This document shows, piece after piece, positions 47,657 through 54,897 of a stretch of DNA of 54,897 nucleotides. The translations under genes and the position numbers were made by a program. Location: positions 1 through 54,897 of the forward strand of contig CAJMKK010000010.1 of the NCBI GenBank assembly GCA_905214105.1, written 5' to 3'. Position 1 is the first letter of the stretch, and every line of letters begins with the position of its first letter. The notes under the pieces are model-generated. The model saw only the letters and a program-made list of their open reading frames with translations. It was not told the origin of the DNA and ran no database searches. Source of the DNA: an uncultured bacterium. GTDB taxonomy: Bacteria; Actinomycetota; Coriobacteriia; Coriobacteriales; Coriobacteriaceae.

Positions 47657-48719
47657 GAGCACCGCTTTCCTTGACCGTCAGCGAGATCAGACGGAATGCG
47701 ATGGTGAGCACCGCCACGCCAATCACGCCGGACAGGATATACATGGCAGCCTGACCGGCAAAGCCAAGACCCTGCTCCTCGGAATAGGCCTGCAGGTAAT
47801 CACCCGTGGGCAGCGCGTCGGCAAAGGTCGGGGTATCGAGGCCGACCGAAGCCTGCAGGCTGTCGTCGCCAGCCTCCTGAACGGCGGTCGCGGCGCCCTC
47901 GGCGTCCCACTCACCCCAGGCGTCACCGGTGGCAAGCAAGCCCAGCGGCGTGGCCACCACGAGCACGGCGACCAAAATGAGCGTGGGGACCAGCGAGGTC
48001 TTCTTGGCAGCAGCGCCCTCGGCAGCAAGCTGGCCATCGACGGCCTCGGGCCCGACGATGATGCTCGGCGCCGTCTTCTTAATGAAACCGTAGATCGCGG
48101 CCGTCGCCACGCCCTCGATCACGCCGGCAACCAGCATATGCGGGATCAACATGGCCGGAATAGCCACGGACAGCGGGAAGGGGCAGTACAGCGGCGCGCC
48201 CGAAGCATTGGTAAAGAGCATCGGCTGAATACCAAACTCGATTGCCGCGCACAGGGCCGCCAGGCACAGGCCGACCCAGCCGCTTACGATGGCAGAAACT
48301 GAGGTGCCCCAGCTCTTGTCGTGCAAACGGCTGTTGAGCGCACGGAACACGATAGCAGCGGCAAACGGCAGCACGAAGGCCATGTTAAAGCAGTTGGCGC
48401 CAAAGGACAGGATACCGCCGTCGCCAAACAGCAGCGCCTGCAGCGCCAGCGCGACCGAGACAGCGATAGCCGCAGCCTCGGGGCCCAGCAGCAACGCGAT
48501 GAGCGCGCCGCCAACAGCGTGACCAGTGGTGCCACCGGGCAGCGGCACGTTGAACATCATGAGCAAGAAGGAGAACGCGGCGCAAATGCCCAAGAACGCC
48601 ATATGCTCGCGATCGAGCGTGGCGCGCACCTTTTTGATGCAGTGGACCCATACGGGCACCATCGCCACCGCCATAACGGCATCGGTCTGCGGGGACAGGT
48701 AGTTGTCTGGAATGTGCAT
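47634..48719 (-). CDS. cbiM: ECF Ni/Co transporter substrate-binding protein CbiM/NikM with C-terminal N-domain
   Basis: A 361-residue membrane protein. It starts MHIPDNYLSP, the conserved metal-binding N-terminus of CbiM/NikM (Met1 amine and His2 bind the ion), and continues with PLPGGTTGHAVGG and five or six helices. From about residue 245 a second part (ATPLGLLATGDAWGEWD, a 75-residue external segment and a last helix) corresponds to the CbiN/NikN or PDGLE-like subunit, fused here. The operator upstream suggests nickel rather than cobalt. It is the first gene of the operon. Confidence 0.92.
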   Translation of the reverse strand: MHIPDNYLSPQTDAVMAVAMVPVWVHCIKKVRATLDREHMAFLGICAAFSFLLMMFNVPLPGGTTGHAVGGALIALLLGPEAAAIAVSVALALQALLFGDGGILSFGANCFNMAFVLPFAAAIVFRALNSRLHDKSWGTSVSAIVSGWVGLCLAALCAAIEFGIQPMLFTNASGAPLYCPFPLSVAIPAMLIPHMLVAGVIEGVATAAIYGFIKKTAPSIIVGPEAVDGQLAAEGAAAKKTSLVPTLILVAVLVVATPLGLLATGDAWGEWDAEGAATAVQEAGDDSLQASVGLDTPTFADALPTGDYLQAYSEEQGLGFAGQAAMYILSGVIGVAVLTIAFRLISLTVKESGAHGNSRAA

Positions 48720-48776
48720 ATACGCCTCCCGGTTGTCGGCGCACAGAACTGCAACGCCGCTTGAACCATTTCATCA

Positions 48777-48804
48777 GTGTTACGAGCACGATGATTCGTA
48801 ACAC
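48777..48804. promoter_or_regulatory. NikR-type operator upstream of the Ni/Co importer
   Basis: GTGTTAC (48777-48783) and GTAACAC (48798-48804) form a perfect inverted repeat with a 14-base spacer, and the two bases inside each arm (GA/TC) also pair. The arrangement matches the GTGTTAC-N13/14-GTAACAC NikR site known from comparative studies. It lies 58 bases upstream of cbiM, where it could block transcription when nickel is plentiful. No nikR gene is in the window. Confidence 0.7.
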
Positions 48805-48822
48805 GCCGCGGGCTATCATAGC

Positions 48823-48859
48823 AAAACGGCGCGCCGCCACAAAAGCAGCACGCCGTTTT
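48823..48859 (-). terminator. Intrinsic terminator of the pheST operon
   Basis: On the minus strand AAAACGGCG and CGCCGTTTT pair around an interrupted GC-rich loop, and TTTTGC follows. It lies about 110 bases after the pheT stop and ahead of the NikR-type site. Confidence 0.65.
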
Positions 48860-48966
48860 GTAATGCGCATGTCATATATGCAGGCTCAGCGATGCCTTTT
48901 CCGAACACCGCGGTCACGCAGAGCCCACAGCAACCGCCATCAGGCCCTACGCTCCCAGCGCAAGTC

Positions 48967-51420
48967 CTAGCCGCGGACCTCGCCGTTCACACCCTTGCAC
49001 ACCTTGGTGACGATCTTCTGGTGCGCTTTTTCGACCTCTTCGCTGGTGAGCGTGTGGTCGTCAGAGCGATACGTAAGCGCAAAGGCCATGGACTTCTTGC
49101 CCGCTCCGATGCGGATGGGATCGCGGTAGACGTCGAACAGGCGCACGCCCTCGAGCAGCTTGCCTCCGGCGCTGGTAATACGGCGCTCAAGATCCTCGCA
49201 GGTCACAGTGTTGTCGACCACGATAGCAAGGTCGTGCTCAACGGCCGGGTACTGCGAGAACTCACGGTAGTTCTCCTGGTTGCGGGCGCCCTTGATCAGC
49301 TTGTCCAGGTCGAGCTCAAAGGCAACGACGACCTCGTCAATGCCCATAGCCTCGCGCGCCTCGGGGTGGATCTCGCCAACCCAGCCCAGCACGGTACCGC
49401 CCGAGAGCACCTCGGCAGCACGACCCGGCTGCAGGAAGGCATAGCTCTCGCCCTCGACGGGACGGAAGCGAACCTTCTCGATGCGCAACTGGGCAAGCAG
49501 CTCCTCAACGATGCCCTTGCCAAAGAAGAAGCGCAGCTTGCGGTACTTCATGTTCCAGGACTGCTCGCTCCACTGGCCCGAGAGCACACCCGCCACGGAC
49601 TTGGTCTCCTTGGGCAGGCTGGCGTTCTCGCGACCGTGGAACAGGCTGCCGACCTCGTACAGGTGCACGTTGGGCGTGCCGTGGGCCTCGTTATAGGCCA
49701 CGGATTGCAACAGGCCCGGCAGCAGCGAACGACGCATCTCGGTCTGCTCGGCTACCAGCGGGTTCATGAGCACCACGGGGCAGCCGCGGCCCTCAGTGGA
49801 CATGCCGATCTTCTCCAGGTCGCCCGGGGCGGCAAAGCCAAAAGTCGTGGTCTCGTTGAGGCCGCAGGCGCGCAGGATTTCGCCGACCTTGCGGGTGAGC
49901 TTCTGCTCGCGGGTCAGGCCGCCGATGTGGTTCTTGGCAGCCGGGATGGTCGCCGTCACACGGCCCATGCCCCATAGGCGCAGGACCTCCTCGATCAGGT
50001 CAATCTCGCGCGGCAGGTCGGGGCGGAAGCTCGGCGGAGTGACCATAAAGTCGTCGCCGTCGCGCTCGACGGTGCAGCCCAGGCGGGTGAGCGAGCGCTC
50101 GATAAAGTCGGGCTCGATGTCGGCGCCGCAGATGGCGTGCACGCGGGCCAAGCGCAGCTTGATGCTATCGATGGTCTTGGGCGCGGGGAAAACGTCGACG
50201 TAGCCGGGAGCGACCTCGCCGCCGGCGATCTCCTCGATGAGCGCGCACGTGACGTTGGCGACGTCCACGCAGCCGGTCTCGTCGACCTGGCGCTCAAAGC
50301 GAATAGAGGCATCGGAGATCAGCGACAGATCACGGCTGGTGTGCGAGGTGCGACCGGCGTTGAAGCAGGCGCTCTCGACCATCACGTCGACGGTGTCGTC
50401 CTCGATCTCGGAATCCATGCCGCCCATAACGCCGGCCAGCGCCACGGGGCGCTCGCCGTCGGTGATGAGGCCCATGCCGGCGTCGAGCGTGCGCTCCTCG
50501 CCGTCGAGGGTCGTAAACTTCTCGTCCTGCTGGGCAGCGCGAACCACCACGCGACGGTGGCCATCGCGCTCGGCAAAGGTGTCCAGGTCAAAGGCGTGCA
50601 GCGGCTGACCGGTGAGCATCATCACGTAGTTGGTGATGTCGACGATGTTGTTGTGCGGGCGCACGCCCAGGGCGTTAAGGCGCTTGACCATCCAGTCGGG
50701 CGACGGGCCAACCTTCACGTTGCGCACGATGCGGGCGACATAGCGGTCGCACAGGCCCTCGTCGGCAATCTCGACCGAAAGCTCGTCGTCGGCCGCGCGG
50801 CCGGTCTCGGCCTTGATGGCAGGCAGCTCAACGTGGAAATCGCGGTCGAAGATGGCACCGGTCTCGCGGGCCATGCCGATCATGGACAGGCAGTCGGGGC
50901 GGTTGGGCGTGATCTCGCAGTCGAGCACGGTATCGCTCGAGCCCACGTACTCGGCAAACGGCATGCCGCAGGGCGTATCCTCGGGCAGGATCATAATGCC
51001 GGAGTGGTCGCCACCCAGGCCGAGTTCGCGCGCAGAGCAGTTCATGCCCATGGACACGACGCCGCGAAGCTTGCTCTTCTTGATCTTGACGTCGCCGGGC
51101 AGGACTGCGCCGATCATGGCCGTGACGATGTGGTCGCCGGTCTCGAAGTTCTGCGCGCCGCAGACGATCTGCAGCGGAGCGGGGTTGCCGTCGGCGTCGA
51201 GGTTCTTGTCACCCACGTCGACCGAGCACACATACATGTGGTCGCTATCGGGGTGAGGGGTCTTGGTGAGCACCTTGGCAGTCACCACGTGGTCGAAGGA
51301 TTCTCCCACGGTGTCAATCGCCTCGACCTCGGTGCCGGTACGAATATATTCGTCCGAAAGGGTCTTGGGATCCTCCGGAATATCGATCATGGTCTTGAGC
51401 CAGTCGTAAGAAACGCGCAT
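48967..51420 (-). CDS. pheT: Phenylalanine--tRNA ligase beta subunit
   Basis: The 817-residue beta subunit of the (alpha-beta)2 enzyme, responsible for tRNA binding and editing. Domains in order: EMAP-like tRNA-binding domain (about 40-150; VLTKTPHPDSDHMYVCSVDVG split around the OB fold), B3/B4 editing domain (about 210-390), B5 domain (about 410-480; EVLRLWGMGRV), a catalytic-like core and the C-terminal FDX-ACB anticodon-binding domain (FSQYPAVEHDLAIVVDN). Length is typical. CTAGGAGAGCTAC precedes the ATG. It follows pheS after a 162-base gap filled by a structured repeat. Confidence 0.97.
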   Translation of the reverse strand: MRVSYDWLKTMIDIPEDPKTLSDEYIRTGTEVEAIDTVGESFDHVVTAKVLTKTPHPDSDHMYVCSVDVGDKNLDADGNPAPLQIVCGAQNFETGDHIVTAMIGAVLPGDVKIKKSKLRGVVSMGMNCSARELGLGGDHSGIMILPEDTPCGMPFAEYVGSSDTVLDCEITPNRPDCLSMIGMARETGAIFDRDFHVELPAIKAETGRAADDELSVEIADEGLCDRYVARIVRNVKVGPSPDWMVKRLNALGVRPHNNIVDITNYVMMLTGQPLHAFDLDTFAERDGHRRVVVRAAQQDEKFTTLDGEERTLDAGMGLITDGERPVALAGVMGGMDSEIEDDTVDVMVESACFNAGRTSHTSRDLSLISDASIRFERQVDETGCVDVANVTCALIEEIAGGEVAPGYVDVFPAPKTIDSIKLRLARVHAICGADIEPDFIERSLTRLGCTVERDGDDFMVTPPSFRPDLPREIDLIEEVLRLWGMGRVTATIPAAKNHIGGLTREQKLTRKVGEILRACGLNETTTFGFAAPGDLEKIGMSTEGRGCPVVLMNPLVAEQTEMRRSLLPGLLQSVAYNEAHGTPNVHLYEVGSLFHGRENASLPKETKSVAGVLSGQWSEQSWNMKYRKLRFFFGKGIVEELLAQLRIEKVRFRPVEGESYAFLQPGRAAEVLSGGTVLGWVGEIHPEAREAMGIDEVVVAFELDLDKLIKGARNQENYREFSQYPAVEHDLAIVVDNTVTCEDLERRITSAGGKLLEGVRLFDVYRDPIRIGAGKKSMAFALTYRSDDHTLTSEEVEKAHQKIVTKVCKGVNGEVRG

Positions 51421-51486
51421 GTAGCTCTCCTAGTTCTTAATCTCCGCATAGGGAGGAATATCAAATGAAGACGTTCGCCTTAGGGT

Positions 51487-51579
51487 TGTCCAGGTGCCCC
51501 AGGTTGGCGTGAAAGAGGAGCGACGCGTACTAAAGGTACGCGAGCGACGGTTTGAACGCCAAGATGGGGTGCCTGGGCA
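51487..51579. repeat. Invariant-core hairpin element, copy E2, between pheS and pheT
   Basis: Outer stem CCAGGTGCCCCA (51490-51501) pairs with TGGGGTGCCTGG (51565-51576) as a full 12-bp helix if two G-U wobbles are allowed. Then come a GG/GA internal loop and a perfect TTGGCGT/ACGCCAA stem. The core GTGAAAGAGGAG...GCGTAC/GTACGC...CGACG is shared with the copy at 16-113. It sits inside the pheS-pheT transcript. Confidence 0.75.
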
Positions 51580-51582
51580 AGC

Positions 51583-52659
51583 CTAAAATTGGTTCAGGAA
51601 GCGCATGTCGCCCGTCATAAGCGTTCTGAGGTCGGGCAGGTCGTAGCGCAGTGCCGCGACGCGCTCGGCGCCAATACCAAAGGCGAAGCCGGTGTACTTC
51701 TCGGGGTCGATGCCGCAGTTGATCAGGACGTTAGGGTCGACCATGCCGCAGCCCAGGATCTCGATCCAGCCGCTGTGCTTGCAGAAGTTGCAGCCCTTGC
51801 CGCCGCACACGTGGCAGCTCACGTCCACCTCGCAGGAAGGCTCGGTGAAGGGGAAGAAGTGCGGGCGATAGCGCGTCTTGCGATCCTCGCCAAACATGCA
51901 TTTAACAAAGTAGTCGAGCGTGCCCTTCAGGTCGCCAAAGGTGATACCCTCGTCGACGACCAGTCCCTCGATCTGGTTGAACTGCGGCAGGTGGCAGGCA
52001 TCGGCCGTGTCGGGACGATAGACGGTGCCCGGGCAGATCATGTAGATGGGCGGCTTTTGCGACTCCATGGTGTGGATCTGCACACCCGAGGTCTGGGTGC
52101 GCAGCAGCACGTCGGACTCGCCGTGGGCGTGAGCCTCGGGGTGCGCGACGCTGCCGGGGTTGTTGTCGACCACGTAGAAGGTATCGCGGGCCGAGCGGCT
52201 CGGGTGATCCATGGGCGCGTTAAGTGCGGTGAAGTTGTAGTAGGAGGTGTCGACCATGGGGCCGGACTCGACGGTGTAGCCGATGCCGCAGAAGATGTCC
52301 TCGGCCTCCTCGATGATCTGCTTGATCAGGTGCTGGTGACCGATCTGCGGACGGACGCCCGGCAGCGTGATGTCGACGGCATCGTGCTCGAGCGCGTGCT
52401 TGAGGGCGGCGGCCTTCATCTCGGTAGAGCGCTCGTCGAGCATGCCCTCGATCAGCTGGCGCATCTCGTTGGCGCGCTTGCCCATGACGGGGCGATCCTC
52501 GGGGGCGAGCTTGCCCATCATGCGCATCAGGCCGGTGATGCGGCCCTTGCGGCCGAGCAGCGCAACGCGCGCGGCCTCGAGCTTCTCGACGTCCTCGGCG
52601 CTCTCGACGAGCTCCTTGGCCTCTTCCTCGAGTTTGACCAGATCATCAATCAGACTCAT
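51583..52659 (-). CDS. pheS: Phenylalanine--tRNA ligase alpha subunit
   Basis: The 358-residue catalytic subunit of phenylalanyl-tRNA synthetase. It has an N-terminal coiled coil (about 1-90), class II motif 1 region, motif 2 (YRPHFFPFTEPSCEVDV) and motif 3 (FAFGIGAERVAALRYDLPD). Two CxxC-like pairs (CHVCGGKGCNFC) lie in the middle of the catalytic domain, as in many bacterial PheS. The ATG at 52659 has AAGGGAAG upstream; longer readings extend into the T-box terminator. Expression is controlled by the T-box leader directly upstream. Confidence 0.97.
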   Translation of the reverse strand: MSLIDDLVKLEEEAKELVESAEDVEKLEAARVALLGRKGRITGLMRMMGKLAPEDRPVMGKRANEMRQLIEGMLDERSTEMKAAALKHALEHDAVDITLPGVRPQIGHQHLIKQIIEEAEDIFCGIGYTVESGPMVDTSYYNFTALNAPMDHPSRSARDTFYVVDNNPGSVAHPEAHAHGESDVLLRTQTSGVQIHTMESQKPPIYMICPGTVYRPDTADACHLPQFNQIEGLVVDEGITFGDLKGTLDYFVKCMFGEDRKTRYRPHFFPFTEPSCEVDVSCHVCGGKGCNFCKHSGWIEILGCGMVDPNVLINCGIDPEKYTGFAFGIGAERVAALRYDLPDLRTLMTGDMRFLNQF

Positions 52660-52744
52660 GTCTTCCCTTTCGTCTCTCGCGCATTCGCTTGCCGGGACGA
52701 CCGATGCCGCTTGGCGCTGCGAAAACGCGGCCCGGTTCGGTAAC

Positions 52745-53040
52745 AAAAAACCGCCCTCGGGCATGTGCATTGCCCAAGGACGGTTGAATTCCGCGGTACC
52801 ACCTTGTTTGACCCGGCGGATGTCTAGCCCGCCGCGCCCACTCTGTGCCCCTTGTCGCGAGGCTCACGGCTTCCCTACTGAGGCTTCGCCGCCACTGGCC
52901 GCGCGCCCGTTGAGGTCGCTGCTCGGGAGTGAACGCTTGGCCCTTGTCACCGCAGGAAGGCTTGCAGCCCATGACCTTCCCTCTCTTGCCGGCGACGCGG
53001 CGGGCAAAACCCTCTCCGTCAACGCATTGGGCTATAGGAT
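52745..53040 (-). promoter_or_regulatory. T-box leader (tRNA-Phe responsive) of pheST
   Basis: The minus strand shows the T-box sequence AAGGTGGTACCGCGG (52791-52805), whose UGGU would pair with the ACCA end of uncharged tRNA. It is followed by a terminator, ACCGTCCTTGGGCA/TGCCCGAGGGCGGT with a T-run (52745-52785). Upstream are GACGGAGAGGG and AGAGAGGGAAGG stem I segments. The specifier appears to be UUC (52931-52933), just before CTCCCGAGC. Low charged tRNA-Phe would favour readthrough into pheS. Confidence 0.88.
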
Positions 53041-53162
53041 AACACATTTCGCGAGTGCATCGCCGCGTTCCGTTTTGTTCGCGCTGGGTACAAGGCAGGT
53101 AGCTGTGCAAACTGGCCGCGCACCCGCCTGCGGCGCTCGGCCTGCGAGATTAAGGATACGGT

Positions 53163-54746
53163 ATGGGAAAGAAACTCGATAAGAAGGCCCAGGCCGCCGT
53201 GGCAAAGGCTGCCAAGGGCGTCAAGGCTGCTAAAGTCGACAAGGCCGTCAAAAAGTTCCGCAAACTCGAGGGCAAGCTGTGGACTCGCGAGTACCTGCTC
53301 AAGATTGCCGAGTTCGATGGAGCGACGATTGCTCCTGTCAACGGTGCTGCCGCCCGTGCCGACGCCATGGGCACCCTTGCCGGCGAGCATCACAAGCTAC
53401 TGACCAGCGAGAAGTCCGTTGAGCTCGTACGCTCGTTAGCACGCGAGACGGTTGCAGGCGGACATGTAGACGACCCGCAGCTGCTCGACGAGATCCGTGT
53501 GCTCGGCCGCGACCAGCGCGAGGCAAGCGTCATTCCCACCGAGGAGGCCGAGGCCTGGACCAGGCTCACCTGCGAGGCAGATGCCGTGTGGCACAAGGCA
53601 AAGGCGGCCAACGACTGGGCGAACTTTGAGCCCTATGTGGACAGAATCGTCGCCCAGCTTAAGCATCAGGCCGAGCTCATGGACCCCAAGCGCGACCCAT
53701 ACGACGTTTGGCTCGACCAGTACGAGCGCGGCCTTTCCACCAAGAGCTTCGATGCGTTTTGCGACGAGGTCAAGGCTACGGTCGTGCCGCTCGTGCATGC
53801 CATCGGCGAGCGCGGTCAGCAGCCCGCTGCCGACTTTTTGCACGCCCGCGTGCCCGAGGCCGCCCAGCGCGCCATGAGCTTTGACCTTATGAAGCTCGTC
53901 GGTCTGGATCTGGACGACACCACGCTTGCCTTTACCGAGCATCCGTTTAGCGAGGGCTTTGCCGTGGGTGACGCGCGCATCGCGACGCACATCTACGAGG
54001 ACGATTGCATCTCCAACGTCTACAGCATCATCCACGAGGCGGGGCACGCCATGTACGAGCTGGGCGTCAATCCCGCCTACGCGCGCACCTGCCTGGAGGG
54101 CGGCACCTCCATGGGCATCCACGAGAGCCAGAGCCGCTTTTTCGAGAACACCGTGGGTCGCAGCCGCGCCTTTATGGGCCCGCTGCTCGAGGTGCTGCGT
54201 CGTCACGCGCCCGAGGTCTACGGCGACGTCGACGAAGACACGCTCTACCGCGCCGTGAACATCGCGCAGCCGTCGTTGATCCGCACCGAGGCCGACGAGC
54301 TCACCTATCCGCTGCATATTATGGTGCGCTACCAGATTGAGCGTATGCTGTTTGCCGGCGAGGCTGCGGCCAAGGACATCCCCGCGCTTTGGAACCGCTT
54401 TATGGACGAGTACCTGGGCATTCCCGTTCCCGACGACACGCACGGCTGCCTGCAGGATACGCATTGGAGCGGCGGTTCGTTTGGCTACTTCCCCACGTAT
54501 GCGCTGGGTAGCGCCTACGATGCCATGTTTGTGCCGGCCATGTGCCGCGACGGCGTCGACCTCAACGGCGCCTGTGCGAGCGGCGACTTGGCACCCGTCC
54601 GCGCGTGGCTGGGCGAGCACATTTGGCAGTGGGGCCGCGCCAAGGACGCGCCGGAGCTCATCAAGGGCGCATGCGGCATGGCGTTCGATGCCCGCTACTA
54701 CTGCAGCTACCTGCAGGACAAGTTCACCACGCTGTACGAGCTGTAA
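53163..54746 (+). CDS. M32 family metallocarboxypeptidase (carboxypeptidase Taq type)
   Basis: A 527-residue zinc carboxypeptidase of the M32 family, a cytosolic enzyme that removes C-terminal residues from peptides. The mainly helical fold carries the zinc motif HEAGH (residues 291-295), followed by GTSMGIHESQSRFFEN with the third ligand. Other family segments are DPYDVWLDQYERGLS, VGDARIATHIYEDD and the C-terminal GCLQDTHWSGGSFGYFPTYA. The first 35 residues are a Lys/Ala-rich extension (KKAQAAVAKAAKGVKAAK) before the usual domain start. AAGGA lies six bases before the ATG. Confidence 0.95.
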   Translation: MGKKLDKKAQAAVAKAAKGVKAAKVDKAVKKFRKLEGKLWTREYLLKIAEFDGATIAPVNGAAARADAMGTLAGEHHKLLTSEKSVELVRSLARETVAGGHVDDPQLLDEIRVLGRDQREASVIPTEEAEAWTRLTCEADAVWHKAKAANDWANFEPYVDRIVAQLKHQAELMDPKRDPYDVWLDQYERGLSTKSFDAFCDEVKATVVPLVHAIGERGQQPAADFLHARVPEAAQRAMSFDLMKLVGLDLDDTTLAFTEHPFSEGFAVGDARIATHIYEDDCISNVYSIIHEAGHAMYELGVNPAYARTCLEGGTSMGIHESQSRFFENTVGRSRAFMGPLLEVLRRHAPEVYGDVDEDTLYRAVNIAQPSLIRTEADELTYPLHIMVRYQIERMLFAGEAAAKDIPALWNRFMDEYLGIPVPDDTHGCLQDTHWSGGSFGYFPTYALGSAYDAMFVPAMCRDGVDLNGACASGDLAPVRAWLGEHIWQWGRAKDAPELIKGACGMAFDARYYCSYLQDKFTTLYEL

Positions 54747-54811
54747 GGATTGACCAGCACGCCATCGCCAACGCCAACCATGTTGACGCCGATGTCTTGG
54801 CAACGTCAGCG

Positions 54812-54844
54812 AAAACGGCCCCAAGCGAGCAAGGTGACGTGAAA
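54812..54844. repeat. Invariant-core hairpin element, partial copy E3
   Basis: AACGGCCCCAAGCGAGCAAG followed by GTGACGTGAAA matches the left half of the element at 16-48 with two differences. The conserved core after GTGAAA is missing and is replaced by a simple terminator hairpin. Confidence 0.65.
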
Positions 54845-54848
54845 TCAG

Positions 54849-54876
54849 AACCACCCTTAAAAAGGGTGGTTTGCTC
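54849..54876 (+). terminator. Intrinsic terminator after the M32 peptidase gene
   Basis: AACCACCCTT and AAGGGTGGTT form a perfect 10-bp stem with a 3-base loop. TTGCTCTT follows, which is only a modest T-tract. Confidence 0.6.
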
Positions 54877-54897
54877 TTAGGGTATAACCCACGGGCC

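Noticed and set aside
52880..52905. GCCACTG on the plus strand, resembling the cobalamin riboswitch B12 box
   Set aside because: It is on the wrong strand for pheS, lies inside the T-box leader, and no other cobalamin riboswitch elements surround it. The Ni/Co importer has no such motif upstream.
53019..53393. 124-codon minus-strand frame upstream of the T-box
   Set aside because: It overlaps the start of the M32 peptidase gene and the T-box leader in antisense, with no ribosome-binding site.
53436..54854. 472-codon minus-strand open frame opposite the M32 peptidase gene
   Set aside because: Antisense shadow of a gene with intact HEAGH motif and a good ribosome-binding site.

Overview
The window looks like chromosomal core sequence from a high-GC Gram-positive gut actinobacterium of the class Coriobacteriia, most likely Collinsella or a close relative. 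This is a judgement from protein style, GC-rich codon use, a T-box upstream of pheS, TTGACN/TATAAT-type tRNA promoters and a Tad pilus locus. No rRNA gene is present to prove it. Most genes are on the minus strand.

Layout. (1) 1-5 kb: htpG, then a short exopolysaccharide phosphoregulation operon (Wzz-like protein, tyrosine kinase CpsD, phosphatase CpsB) with a GNAT acetyltransferase at its end. (2) 5-12 kb: a PhoBR-like two-component system behind a solitary pstB, then a VanRS-like two-component system divergent from a D-Ala-D-Ala carboxypeptidase. (3) 12-16.2 kb: tRNA-Ser(GCT), a large TPR protein, and three tRNA-Arg(ACG) genes in an array of repeats. (4) 16-27 kb: housekeeping genes (serS, proC, rlmH, an SPFH protein, a TatD-type DNase, rsmA, metG, rsmI), a GH5-like protein, tRNA-Leu(CAG) and tRNA-Phe(GAA). 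(5) 27-37.5 kb: a full Tad/Flp pilus operon (cpaB, tadZ, tadA, tadB, tadC, Flp pilin, several minor pilins, a TadG-like protein, DUF192). (6) 37.5-45 kb: rsgA, a SERCA-like Ca2+ ATPase, pyk, and a nuclease-like gene next to a small inverted-repeat element. (7) 45-49 kb: a zinc-dependent phospholipase C-like protein and an ECF-type Ni/Co importer with a NikR-type operator. (8) 49-55 kb: pheS-pheT under a Phe T-box, and an M32 carboxypeptidase.

The most unusual content lies between genes. Five copies, plus one fragment, of a roughly 120-bp multi-hairpin element sit just downstream of tRNA-Ser, tRNA-Arg (three) and tRNA-Leu. Each is flanked by a duplication of that tRNA's own 3' end plus terminator. 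Hairpin stems differ between loci but stay complementary, so the element appears to be structurally constrained. A second family (1-115, 51.49-51.58 kb, fragment at 54.8 kb) has an invariant core inside locus-specific arms that also stay complementary and keep a GG/GA internal loop. Two MITE-like inverted-repeat elements and several large palindromes add to this.

No CRISPR array, prophage, rRNA operon or intact transposase gene was seen.
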